Positions 24,827 through 33,629 of a DNA stretch of 64,000 nt are shown piece after piece. Under the pieces are notes generated by a model. It was not told the origin of the DNA. It did not search any database and saw only the letters and a program-made list of their open reading frames with translations. Source of the stretch: DASRFA01 sp035651755. GTDB taxonomy: Bacteria > Desulfobacterota > Binatia > UBA12015. The stretch spans positions 124,001 to 188,000 of the forward strand of contig DASRFA010000017.1 of NCBI GenBank assembly GCA_035651755.1, given 5' to 3'. The translations under genes and the position numbers were made by a program. Position 1 is the stretch's first letter. Every line of letters begins with the position of its first letter.

Positions 24827-27802
24827 CTACTTGCACTTCACCACGCCGGCCCTCGTCACGTACGTGCAGGTCGGCGACGCCGGGCCGGGGAAGACGGCCT
24901 CGCCGCACTGGTTGGTCTCGGCGTACGGCGGGTCGAGGACGATCGTCGCCTTGAGCGGCAGCGCCGCTGCAGCGACGGCGTAGCTCCCCGACTTGCCGGA
25001 GACCGAGAACTGCACCTGGCCGGGAACCCTCGTGCTCTTCTTGACGGTCACCCGGTAGATGCCCTCGACGAGCGGCACCGGGTTCCCGAAGTTGCGATAG
25101 GTATAGGTGGTGCCGGCGCCGTTGATCGTCCACCCGAAGCGCGCGTTGAACTCGTAGATGCCGCCCGGGATGGTCGCGTCGACGATGGTCCCGCCGTTGG
25201 CGTCCGTCAGCAGCACGCGGACGCCGCGGTTCAACGGATCGATCGGCGGGCTCGTCGGGATCGCCACCACGCCCGAGAACTTGAGCTTGTCGTCGCCGGG
25301 GGGGGTCGCCAGCTTGCTGATGGTCACGTTCGGCTTGGTCGCGAACACCGGCAGGTAGTTGTTGCACGGGTCGCACGCGTCGCCCGTGCCGTCGCCGTCG
25401 CTGTCGGCCTGCGACGGATCCGACTGGTTCGGGCAGTCGTCGGTCAGATCGCAGAGCCCGTCGCCGTCGGTGTCGGGCTGCCCGCCGTCGGGCGGGCACG
25501 CGCTGCTCGAGCCCGAGCACGCCTCGGCCGCGTCGCAGACCCCGGCCGCCGCGCGGCACACCGTGCCCGCCGGCTTGAGAGCGTTGCCCGGACAGGAGGC
25601 GCTCGTCCCGGTGCAGCTCTCCGCCACGTCGCAGTCGCCGGCCGCCGGCCGGCAGACGGTGGTCGTGGGCTCGAACTGGTTCGTCGGGCACTGCGCCTGC
25701 GTGCCGTTGCATTGCTCGGCGACGTCGCAGATGCCGGCGGCGGAACGGCACACGAAGCCGCTCGGCCGGAGCGCGTCCGCCGGACATGCGGCCGACGTTC
25801 CGGTGCAGTTCTCCGCGACGTCGCACAGTCCCGCCGCGGGGCGGCAGACCGACGTCGTCGGCGCGAGCGCGTCGGCCGGACACGCGGTCGACGAGCCGTT
25901 GCAGACCTCCGAAGGATCGCACGGCCCGGCCGACCCGCGGCACCCCGTGCCGGCGGGCTTCACGCCGTCCGCCGGGCAGGCCGCGCTCGAGCCGGTGCAG
26001 CTCTCGGCCTGGTCGCACACGTCGACCGCGCCGCGGCAGACGGTCGTCGACGGCGCGAACCCGTCCGCGGGGCAAGCCGCCGACGATCCGGTGCAAGCTT
26101 CGGCCGGGTCGCAGTCACCCGCCGACGGCCGGCACGTGGTGCCCGCCGCCACGAAGCCGTCGGACGGACAGGCGGCGCTCGACCCGGTGCACGACTCGGC
26201 GACGTCGCAGTCGCCCGCCGAAGGCCGACAGGTGGTCCCGGCCGAGACCAGCACGTCCGGCGGGCAGTTGTTTCCAACGCCGTCGCAGCTCTCGGCGACG
26301 TCGCAATCGCCGGCGGCGCCGCGGCATTCCGCGGTCGACTTGAGGTCGGCGGGGCACTGCGGGCTCGAGCCGTCGCAGCTTTCGGCCGGATCGCAGACGC
26401 CGCCGCTCGCACGGCACTGCGTGCCGCCGGACACGAGCTGGCAGCTCGCCGTGCAGCACGACGTGGGGCCGCCGTTCGCGGCGCCCTGGTCGCACGCCTC
26501 GCCCGCCTGGACGGCGCCGTCGCCGCAGACCTGGTTCTTCACGATGGTGAACTGGTCGAAGACCTGGTTGCTCTGGTTCACCGCCTGGCCGGTGAGGGTG
26601 GTGTCGTTCTGGATGCGGATCTCGAGGTGCTGGTAGACCGCGAAGCTGCAGTACTGGCCGGCGACGCCGTTCGCGCAATCGTTCGCGATCCACGGGCAGT
26701 AGCTCTTGCTGCCGAAGAGCGGCTGGCGATAGGGGCCGCCGCCGTCCGCGTTCGCGGCGCTGTCGAGCGTCTTCCCGCCGCCGCCGCTCATGATGTAGCG
26801 CGTCTTCAAGCCGTCGCCGCCGAACTCGTCGACCGCCTTGGAGCGCTCGTAGATGTGGTCGTGCCCCTCGAAGACGATGTCGACGCCGTACTGCTCGAAG
26901 ATCGGCCCGAAGGTGTTCTTGACGGACGAGTTGCTGCCGAACGACGCGATGCCGTTCGCGCACGAGTGCGACGCCTGGTGCAGAAACACGAACTTCCACT
27001 TGCGCGTCGTCGCGGCGAGGTCGGCGGCTAGCCAATTCGCCTGCGTCGAGCCGATCGCCGGCGGGTTCACGTCGAGGACGACGAAGTGCGCGTCGCCGTG
27101 ATCGAACGAGTAGAAGCGCTCCTCCTGCCCCGCGGGCGCGTTGCGCGGCAGGAGATGGAGCTTGATCTCCACAGAGCTCGCCCAGTTGCTCGCGCCGACG
27201 TCGTTCAGATCGTGGTTGCCGAGGGTCGGCATGAACACCGCGCGCCGCAGGATCTGGTTCCGGTACGCCGAAATGAAGACGTTGTTGTCCCAGTCCGACT
27301 GCGTGCCGTTCTCGTAGGCGTTGTCGCCGACGGTCATCAGCAGCGGAGCATCCGACGCGCTGATGTTGTTTGCGACGTTCGTCGCCTCGTTCTGGCCCGA
27401 GCCGAAGTCGCCGACGACCGTGAAGAACAGCTCGCTCGTGTCCGTCGGCGCCTTGAACGTCTGGAACGAGTTCACGGCGAGGACCTCGACGTTGTTCGTG
27501 AGCAGGCGATAGTAGTAGCGCGTACCGGGCGCGAGGCTCGTGAGCTGCACCGCGTGACACGTCCCGGCCGCTCCGATCTCGCAGCTCCCCGTCTGTCCGA
27601 CGGTCGCGGACGAGCCGAGCGACGGCGTCGTCCCGTACTCGACGCGGCTGTCCCCGGCGACGTTCGTCCACCACTCGATCGTCATCGTGGTGGTGAGGCC
27701 GTCAGGGTTCTGGATCAGCGGGCCCCGCGTGAGCGTCTGTGCCGAGGCGGTCGTCGCGACGGCGAGGAGCAGGAGTGGGATGAGTCGGCGCAGGTGCTTC
27801 AC
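24827..27802 (-). CDS. secreted purple-acid-phosphatase-like protein with ten Cys-rich repeats
   Basis: A GTG start at 27802 gives a signal peptide (HLRRLIPLLLLAVATTASAQ) and 991 residues. An FN3-like domain (about 25-118) precedes a metallophosphoesterase domain with GDFGSG (131), GDNAYENG (159), LGNHDLN (194) and FEGHDHIYER (311), the metal-ligand order of purple acid phosphatases. At 426 a CGDGAVQAGEACD unit opens a Cys-rich stalk of ten 32-residue repeats (461-780). A thrombospondin type-3-like segment (DSDGDGTGDACD) and a C-terminal beta domain follow. An extracellular phosphatase on a disulfide-rich stalk is inferred. Confidence 0.88.
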   Translation of the reverse strand: MKHLRRLIPLLLLAVATTASAQTLTRGPLIQNPDGLTTTMTIEWWTNVAGDSRVEYGTTPSLGSSATVGQTGSCEIGAAGTCHAVQLTSLAPGTRYYYRLLTNNVEVLAVNSFQTFKAPTDTSELFFTVVGDFGSGQNEATNVANNISASDAPLLMTVGDNAYENGTQSDWDNNVFISAYRNQILRRAVFMPTLGNHDLNDVGASNWASSVEIKLHLLPRNAPAGQEERFYSFDHGDAHFVVLDVNPPAIGSTQANWLAADLAATTRKWKFVFLHQASHSCANGIASFGSNSSVKNTFGPIFEQYGVDIVFEGHDHIYERSKAVDEFGGDGLKTRYIMSGGGGKTLDSAANADGGGPYRQPLFGSKSYCPWIANDCANGVAGQYCSFAVYQHLEIRIQNDTTLTGQAVNQSNQVFDQFTIVKNQVCGDGAVQAGEACDQGAANGGPTSCCTASCQLVSGGTQCRASGGVCDPAESCDGSSPQCPADLKSTAECRGAAGDCDVAESCDGVGNNCPPDVLVSAGTTCRPSAGDCDVAESCTGSSAACPSDGFVAAGTTCRPSAGDCDPAEACTGSSAACPADGFAPSTTVCRGAVDVCDQAESCTGSSAACPADGVKPAGTGCRGSAGPCDPSEVCNGSSTACPADALAPTTSVCRPAAGLCDVAENCTGTSAACPADALRPSGFVCRSAAGICDVAEQCNGTQAQCPTNQFEPTTTVCRPAAGDCDVAESCTGTSASCPGNALKPAGTVCRAAAGVCDAAEACSGSSSACPPDGGQPDTDGDGLCDLTDDCPNQSDPSQADSDGDGTGDACDPCNNYLPVFATKPNVTISKLATPPGDDKLKFSGVVAIPTSPPIDPLNRGVRVLLTDANGGTIVDATIPGGIYEFNARFGWTINGAGTTYTYRNFGNPVPLVEGIYRVTVKKSTRVPGQVQFSVSGKSGSYAVAAAALPLKATIVLDPPYAETNQCGEAVFPGPASPTCTYVTRAGVVKCK
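25463..26422. repeat. ten tandem 96-bp coding repeats
   Basis: Ten successive 32-codon units encode the pattern C-R-x4-x-C-D-x2-E-x-C-x-G-x4-C-P (for example CRPSAGDCDVAESCTGSSAAC). Units are clearly related but not identical, so they have diverged by substitution while keeping all cysteines. The pattern resembles disintegrin-like Cys repeats found in secreted proteins of myxobacteria and related phyla. Unit number may vary between strains. Confidence 0.85.
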
Positions 27803-27887
27803 GGAGCCCCCGTTCGAGTCACGGCCGAAATGCCGACCGTAGTGGGCGGCGACGCTATACGAATCGCGCCATGATATGGAAGGCCGG

Positions 27888-29036
27888 ATGTCCGCTCGCC
27901 TGCGACCACTCCTCGTCCTCGCGTGCATCGCGCTCCTCTGGTGGCTCGCGGCCGACGGCCGCACGGGCAGCGATTCCGGCGGCGAGGCATCGACCGAAGG
28001 AAGAGCGTCGGAGACGGCGACGCCGCCGGGAGACGGAGCGACGCCCGCGGGTGAAGCGCCGGCCCCCGAGCCGACGCTCGACCAGCGCGCTCGATCGATC
28101 CTGCCCGAAGCGAGCTGCGTCCGCCCCGACCGCTCGACCGCGAGCGGGCCGGCTCCGCGCTGCGTGGCGTCGCTCGGCCGGGCCATCACGCTCGGCATCG
28201 CGCCCGGGGGTCCGCTCGCGATCGTCTCGCTGACCCACTCGGCGACGATGTCGTGGTCGCTTCCCCGAGCGATCCTCGACCGGCCATTCGACCCCCTCCC
28301 CGCGGACGCGGAGGCCCAGGCGATCTTCGTCGCGGAGCCCGGGACCCGTGCCCTCTTCGCGGTCGGGTCGCGGATCCTCCGCTACGACACGACGTCCGGC
28401 CGCGTCGCGGACGCGATCGACGGACCGGGCGGCCGGATCGGCGACCTGGCCGCGACCAGCGATGGATCCGCCATCGCCGTCGTCGCCTCCGGCGACGGCC
28501 AGGCGCACCTTCTCGACGCGACCGGCACGCCGGTCCGGACGCTCGCAACCGCCGACCGCGCCGCGCGAATCGCGATCGACACGACCGGCAGCCGGGCCGC
28601 AGTCGCGACCGAGGTCGGCTCGATCGCGCTCTTCGACCTCGCAGGCGGTGCCGAACCGGTCGTCGCGACGCCTTCGCTCGAACCGGCGGCTGCTCTCGCA
28701 TTCGGCCGCGACGCGCTCTACGCCGCGGGCAGCGACGGAGTGCTGCGGGCGCTCGATCCGCGAAGCGGGACGGTCGCGTGGCAGCGCGACGTGGGCTCCC
28801 CCCTCGTCGCGCTGGCGCTCGCGCGCGGCGGTCGGGTCGCCGCGACCGGGGCCCGCGATCGCGTTCTGCGGCTGCACGCGCTCCCAGGCGGGGAGATCCT
28901 CGACGCGCTCGAATGGCACCGCGCCGGGATCGCGGGGCTCGCGTTCGGCGCCGGACCGACGCTGGTCTCGGCGGATCGCGACGGCGAGCTCGCGGTGTGG
29001 GACCTCGGGGGCGACGGAAGGCGCGCGGCTCGCTGA
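27888..29036 (+). CDS. signal-anchored WD40-like beta-propeller protein
   Basis: This 382-residue protein uses the second ATG (27888), which has GGAAGG five bases upstream. An N-terminal hydrophobic anchor (RLRPLLVLACIALLWWLAAD) is followed by a Gly/Ala/Glu/Pro-rich linker (about 25-70). Then come seven or so propeller-blade repeats with DxxG turns, ending LAVWDLGGDGR. The blades look like WD40 or PQQ-like repeats without enzyme residues. It may be a periplasmic scaffold or sensor. It is divergent from the phosphatase gene across 85 bases. Confidence 0.75.
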   Translation: MSARLRPLLVLACIALLWWLAADGRTGSDSGGEASTEGRASETATPPGDGATPAGEAPAPEPTLDQRARSILPEASCVRPDRSTASGPAPRCVASLGRAITLGIAPGGPLAIVSLTHSATMSWSLPRAILDRPFDPLPADAEAQAIFVAEPGTRALFAVGSRILRYDTTSGRVADAIDGPGGRIGDLAATSDGSAIAVVASGDGQAHLLDATGTPVRTLATADRAARIAIDTTGSRAAVATEVGSIALFDLAGGAEPVVATPSLEPAAALAFGRDALYAAGSDGVLRALDPRSGTVAWQRDVGSPLVALALARGGRVAATGARDRVLRLHALPGGEILDALEWHRAGIAGLAFGAGPTLVSADRDGELAVWDLGGDGRRAAR

Positions 29037-29098
29037 CCGCGCATCGCGCCCTACCCGGCGGTCTGCGCGCCCGAATTCGCGCCGCGGCCGCCGGTTTT

Positions 29099-29121
29099 CG
29101 GTTCTCTATTGACTAGAACCG
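29099..29121. promoter_or_regulatory. inverted repeat overlapping a -35-like hexamer
   Basis: CGGTTCT (29099-29105) and AGAACCG (29115-29121) are perfect 7-base arms around a 9-base A/T-richer centre that contains TTGACT (29109-29114). It lies about 75 bases before the cysteine-rich secreted protein. An operator over a promoter is a reasonable guess. The 159 bases from 29037 to 29195 contain no gene. Confidence 0.4.
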
Positions 29122-29195
29122 TGCTAGCCAGGCACGCATCGCCTACAGCATGTCCCCAAGCCCCGTCCCAGCTCGGGCTTGAACAAGGGGGAGCC

Positions 29196-32100
29196 ATGAG
29201 AAGCCCGAAGCCTCGCCTGCACCACCTGGTCGTCCTGTTCGCCGCGTTGGCTCTCCTGCGCCCGGCCGCGGCCGCGGCTCAGGTCTCGACCGACACGCAG
29301 AAGTGCGTCGCGGAGATCAACAACGGTGCGCGCAAGGTCCTCGTGGCCGAGAGCTCGGCGATCAACAGCTGCATCAAGTCGTTCGTGAAGGGAAGCCTCG
29401 GCGCCCCGACGATCGCCGCGTGCGCCGCTCCGGCCTCGTCCGCGGGCGTGCAGCGCGCCGTCGCGAAGGCGACGGCCGACGCCGCGAAGAAGTGTCACGG
29501 CGCGCCGCCGTCGTTCGGTCCGCCGAGCATCACCGCGCAGCCGCTCATGGCGGTGCAGGCCGGCACGAACACGCTCACGGACGTGTTCTCGAGCGACGTC
29601 GAGGGATCGCTGCTCACCGATGCCAGCGGGACGGGCTGCCAGCAGTTCGTCAACAAGGCCGTCCAGAAGTGCGAGGACGCGCGCATCAAGGAGTTCCTGC
29701 GCTGCAAGAAGGACGGGATGAAGCGCGGGACGATCACGGACACCGCGAGCCTGCAGGCGCAGTGCCTCGGGAGCGGCGCGTCCGATCAGCCGGATCCGAA
29801 GTTCAAGATCGCCCTCACCTGCCTCGCGAAGGTGCAGGCGCAGGTCAACGCCTCGTGCGTCGCGAAGGGGATCGCGCTCAGCAGCGCGTTTCCGGGCTGC
29901 TCGGCCGCCAACTCGACGACCCTCACGCAGTGCCTCGACTCGCGCGCCCGCTGCCGGACGTGCGCGATGCTGAACGGCGTCGACGGGATCGCGACCGACT
30001 GCGATCTCTATGACGACGGCAACGACCTGAACGGCAGCTGCCCCGAGCCGACCACCTGCGGCGACCTGCTGATCGACGGCCTCGAGAACTGCGAGGACGG
30101 CGACGCGGTCTCGGGCGACGGCTGCAGCTCGTCGTGCCAGATCGAGCCCGGCTGGCTCTGCGCCGGCCTTCCCACCGTGTGCCAGGAGGTCTGCGGCGAC
30201 GGCCTCGTCGTCGGCTCCGAGCAATGCGACGACGGCGGCGTGGTCCCCGGCGACGGCTGCAGCGCGACCTGCCAGGTCGAGACCGGGTACAACTGCACCG
30301 GCGCGCCGAGCACCTGCAGCTCGGTCTGCGGCGATGGGCTGATCATCGGCGGCGAGGAGTGCGACGACGGCAACCACGCCTCGTTCGACGGCTGCAGCAG
30401 CAGCTGCGACATCGAGGGCGGCTTCTCGTGCACCGGCCAGCCGAGCACGTGCACGCACTTCGACGTCGTCATCACCTCGCCCGCCAACGGCTCCTTCACG
30501 ACGGGCAGCACCGCGAACGTCACGGGCACCGTGTTGAACCTCGCACCGGCCCTCGCCGGCTTGACGGTCAACGGCAACCCGGTGACCGTCCAGCCGAACG
30601 GCACCTTCTCGACGACCGTGCCGCTCAGCGCGAGCGCGATCTTCAACCCGATCCTCGCGAACCTGACCGACACGGTGCACGGCGGCCAGGCGCACGACCG
30701 CGTCGTCGCGATCGTCGGCAACTCGGTCGCCGACGGCGCGCTGTCGCCGCAGAGCGTGGCGCTTCGCCTGAACGACACCGGCCTCGATCAGGTCGAGCCG
30801 CTCATCGGCGACCTCGCGGGCGCGGGCCTCGACCTCGCCCAGCTCGTCCCGGTCGGCACGATCCTCGTGAACAACGAGTGCTTCATCGACAGCATCTTCG
30901 GCTGCCTCGGCCGCGCGACGGTGCGGATCGTCAATCCCCCGCCGTCGGTCTCGGGCTTCGAGCTCGCCGCCGACTCGATGACGAACTTCGTGGCGGGCGA
31001 CGTGACCGTCAACAACATCGCGGTGCACGTGAACATCGAGGGCAGCGGTCTCGTGCCGTCGTGCCCGCTCACGATCACGGCGAACCACGCGTTCTTCTTC
31101 GGGGACTACAACCTGAGCCCCGATCCGATCATTCCGTCGAACATCGACGTGAACCAGGTCGGGCCGCTCGACGTCGCGTTCGACAACTTCCAGACGCAGT
31201 ACGGTGGCCTCTGCGACGCGCCGATCATCGGCGACATCATCCAGGCCTTCATCCCGGATGTGGAGTCGCTCACCATCAATGCGCTGCACGACTTCCTGGA
31301 CGATCCCGACGGCGCCGGCCCGCAGGACGGTCCGATCGCCGACGGCATCGAGACTGCTCTCGCCGGGATCTCGATCGCCGGCCCGATCGGGCAGGCCCTC
31401 CACGTGAACCTCGAGACGCCGCTCTTCGCGGTGAACGAGGACAACGTCGGCATCACGCTCGGCTCCGACATGAGGGTGACGACGTCCATCGGCAACGGGC
31501 CGGACCAGTGCCAGCCGCCTCCCGGCGCGCCGAACCTGACGCGTTCGCTCGCCTTCAACGAGGTGTTCCCGTCGTTCGGGCAGAACTCGCCCGTGTCGGG
31601 CATCCCGTACGACGTCGCGATCTCGATCTCGGCCGAGGGCTTCAACCAGCTCCTGAAGGGGCAGACCGAGTGCGGCCTCCTCGTGACCAGCCTGAACGAG
31701 ATCGACATCGGGCTCGGACCCCTGCCGATCACGGCCGGGCTGCTGTCCGTGCTGCTGCCGCCGTTCCAGCAGTACCCGGCGATGACGCCGTTCCGGATCG
31801 ACGTCCGGCCGACGATCGCTCCGATCGTCACCGGCGCGGCGGGACCGGCGGGCGAGCTCACCGAGCTGCGCGTCGCCAACGTCCTCGGGGAGCTGGTCCG
31901 CGACGACGGCAGCAACGAGGTCGCCCTCACGATGGCGTTCGACACGCACATCGGGATGGACCTTCAGTTCTCGCCGTCCGGGCTCGGCATCGTGCTCTCG
32001 CCGGTCGATCCGTCGGCGATCACGATCGCGATCGTCGACAACCCGCTCAACGTGAGCGAGACGGCGCTCGTGAACGACCTGCTGCCGCCGCTCATCGCGA

Positions 32101-32237
32101 ACCTGCTGCCGTCGCTCTCCTCGTCGCTGTCGAGCTTCCCGCTGCCCGAGTTCTTCGGGCTGGCGCTCGACGGCGTCGAGGTGTCGCGGCAAGGTCAGTT
32201 CCTGTCGCTCTACGCGACGCTGTCGCCCGTGCCGTGA
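29196..32237 (+). CDS. large secreted cysteine-rich repeat protein
   Basis: This 1013-residue protein starts at an ATG with GGGGGAG upstream and has a signal peptide (about 1-28, ending RPAAAAAQ). Residues 35-280 hold paired cysteines of unknown fold. From about 286 to 424 come three Myxococcus-type cysteine-rich repeats, each with CGDG-x5-GxExCDDG and GCS-x3-C. An Ig-like segment follows (SPANGSFTTGSTANVTG). The last 550 residues are strand- and loop-rich and end PLPEFFGLALDGVEV, reminiscent of BPI/TULIP lipid-binding ends. Cell-surface location is likely; function is unknown. Confidence 0.78.
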   Translation: MRSPKPRLHHLVVLFAALALLRPAAAAAQVSTDTQKCVAEINNGARKVLVAESSAINSCIKSFVKGSLGAPTIAACAAPASSAGVQRAVAKATADAAKKCHGAPPSFGPPSITAQPLMAVQAGTNTLTDVFSSDVEGSLLTDASGTGCQQFVNKAVQKCEDARIKEFLRCKKDGMKRGTITDTASLQAQCLGSGASDQPDPKFKIALTCLAKVQAQVNASCVAKGIALSSAFPGCSAANSTTLTQCLDSRARCRTCAMLNGVDGIATDCDLYDDGNDLNGSCPEPTTCGDLLIDGLENCEDGDAVSGDGCSSSCQIEPGWLCAGLPTVCQEVCGDGLVVGSEQCDDGGVVPGDGCSATCQVETGYNCTGAPSTCSSVCGDGLIIGGEECDDGNHASFDGCSSSCDIEGGFSCTGQPSTCTHFDVVITSPANGSFTTGSTANVTGTVLNLAPALAGLTVNGNPVTVQPNGTFSTTVPLSASAIFNPILANLTDTVHGGQAHDRVVAIVGNSVADGALSPQSVALRLNDTGLDQVEPLIGDLAGAGLDLAQLVPVGTILVNNECFIDSIFGCLGRATVRIVNPPPSVSGFELAADSMTNFVAGDVTVNNIAVHVNIEGSGLVPSCPLTITANHAFFFGDYNLSPDPIIPSNIDVNQVGPLDVAFDNFQTQYGGLCDAPIIGDIIQAFIPDVESLTINALHDFLDDPDGAGPQDGPIADGIETALAGISIAGPIGQALHVNLETPLFAVNEDNVGITLGSDMRVTTSIGNGPDQCQPPPGAPNLTRSLAFNEVFPSFGQNSPVSGIPYDVAISISAEGFNQLLKGQTECGLLVTSLNEIDIGLGPLPITAGLLSVLLPPFQQYPAMTPFRIDVRPTIAPIVTGAAGPAGELTELRVANVLGELVRDDGSNEVALTMAFDTHIGMDLQFSPSGLGIVLSPVDPSAITIAIVDNPLNVSETALVNDLLPPLIANLLPSLSSSLSSFPLPEFFGLALDGVEVSRQGQFLSLYATLSPVP

Positions 32238-32274
32238 TCCGGCAGGACGCGCGCTAGCGCACAGGTCGACGATG

Positions 32275-32313
32275 GGGCGAGGCGGTCGCGCGCAAGGCGC
32301 GGCCGCCTCGCCC
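32275..32313 (+). terminator. rho-independent terminator
   Basis: GGGCGAGGCGG (32275-32285) and CCGCCTCGCCC (32303-32313) form a perfect 11-base stem, followed at once by GTTTTGC. It is 38 bases after the stop of the secreted protein. It is the most canonical terminator seen in the window. The remaining bases to 32415 hold no gene. Confidence 0.85.
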
Positions 32314-32415
32314 GTTTTGCGTTCGGAGCACCCGCTCGAGCACCGGAAGCGACTGCACGAGCTCGCGGCGGAGCCGATCCACGAGAGCGGCAAGGATCGC
32401 GTCGGCCATCGCACC

Positions 32416-33462
32416 CTAGGGAAGCGACACCGCGGCCAGCGCGCCGAACGCTGCGACCTCCGCGACCGCAGTCGCGACGAAGAGCGCCGCCGCCCAGAAG
32501 CAGACCGCCGGCCAGCGGCGCGGGTCGCGGTGATCGCCGGCCGCGATCCGGGCGACGCGCCAGGCGGCGATCGGCGCCGGAAAGGCGGCCGCGAGCGCGA
32601 CCGATCGCGGCAGCCCCGCGGCGACGAGGAGCGGAAGCGCCCCGTATGCGGAGACGACGGCGACCGCGTAGAGCGCCGCTCCGGCGGGCGCTCCGAGCCG
32701 AACGACGAGCGTCCGCTTGCCGACCGCCGCGTCGCCGCGCGCGTCGGGGAGCTCGAACGCGACGAGCATCGCGAGCTCGAGGAGGACGAGCGGAGCCACC
32801 GCCGGCGCGAGGAGACCGGCCGCCGCGGCCCCGCCCGGCTGCGCGACGAGCCCGACCGCCGGAACGAGAACGGCGACGACCAGCGCGGCGTCGATCTCGC
32901 CGAGGCCGCGCGAGTGCAGGCGAAGCGGCGGCGCGCTGTACGCCCACGAGAGGGCAGCCGCGACGGCGAGCACGATCGCGGCGAGGCGCCCGTCGGATCC
33001 ATCGCACGCGAGCGCGGCCGTCGCAGCGAGCCCGCACGCGGCGAGCACGAGCGACGCGCGCAGCGCGACCGCGCGCGGGAGCTCGCCGCGCGCGAGGACG
33101 CGGCTCCCGCCCGACCAGCGCGTCGGGGTCAGATTGGCGCGATCGGCCGCGTAGTCGAAGTAGTCGTTCGCGTAGTGGGTCATGAGCTGGAATGCCGTGA
33201 CCGCGACCTGCCCGAGCGTGAACCGGCGTGCGACGAACGGGGCTCCCGACGCGACCGCGACCGCCGCGCCGAGCCCGTGCAGGACGAAGCCGCCGACCAG
33301 GAAGCGCGGCCGCCCGAGCCGGACGAACGCCGCGAGCGCGCGTGCGAGGCGCCGGACCTCGGCACCGGCCGCGACGTCGGCGGCTGCCTCGCGTGCGGGC
33401 GGCACGGGGCTCTCGCGACGGACCGTCACCGGGGACACGCCGCGCGCGGCTGCAACGGCCAT
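32416..33462 (-). CDS. UbiA-family prenyltransferase (MenA-like)
   Basis: This 348-residue polytopic protein has eight or nine hydrophobic helices and the two aspartate-rich motifs of UbiA enzymes: NDYFDYAAD near residue 99 (N-D-x2-D-x3-D) and ELPDARGDAAVGKRT near 242. These bind the Mg-diphosphate of a prenyl donor. The spacing and the SGGSRVLARGELPR loop resemble MenA-type naphthoate prenyltransferases; the acceptor cannot be fixed. No menaquinone genes flank it. The first 35 residues are Ala/Arg-rich and may not all be translated. Confidence 0.85.
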   Translation of the reverse strand: MAVAAARGVSPVTVRRESPVPPAREAAADVAAGAEVRRLARALAAFVRLGRPRFLVGGFVLHGLGAAVAVASGAPFVARRFTLGQVAVTAFQLMTHYANDYFDYAADRANLTPTRWSGGSRVLARGELPRAVALRASLVLAACGLAATAALACDGSDGRLAAIVLAVAAALSWAYSAPPLRLHSRGLGEIDAALVVAVLVPAVGLVAQPGGAAAAGLLAPAVAPLVLLELAMLVAFELPDARGDAAVGKRTLVVRLGAPAGAALYAVAVVSAYGALPLLVAAGLPRSVALAAAFPAPIAAWRVARIAAGDHRDPRRWPAVCFWAAALFVATAVAEVAAFGALAAVSLP

Positions 33463-33629
33463 GCCCGGGTCGCCCGGTCGAAAATCGGCCCGTCCGCCCG
33501 GTCCCGACGACCGGCGGCGCCGCGGTGCCCGTGTAAGCGTTGCCGGGCGTGCCCTTGCGGATGTAGAAGCCGCGGCGCTCGGGAGCGCGACGGCTCGCGA
33601 CGTCGCGCCGTCGAAAGGGGACGGAACGG

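Noticed and set aside
25463..26422. CRISPR-like array
   Set aside because: The 96-bp periodicity is protein-coding repeats in frame with diverged units and no spacer/repeat distinction.
29124..33002. Minus-strand reading of 1292 residues
   Set aside because: It lies antisense to the clear cysteine-rich gene and prenyltransferase, is Arg/Asp/Val-rich without motifs, and arises because high G+C DNA has few stops in the opposite frames.
33463..33629. tRNA or small RNA in the gap between the prenyltransferase and methyltransferase genes
   Set aside because: No cloverleaf, T-loop or terminator pattern could be drawn; the gap is G+C-rich filler.
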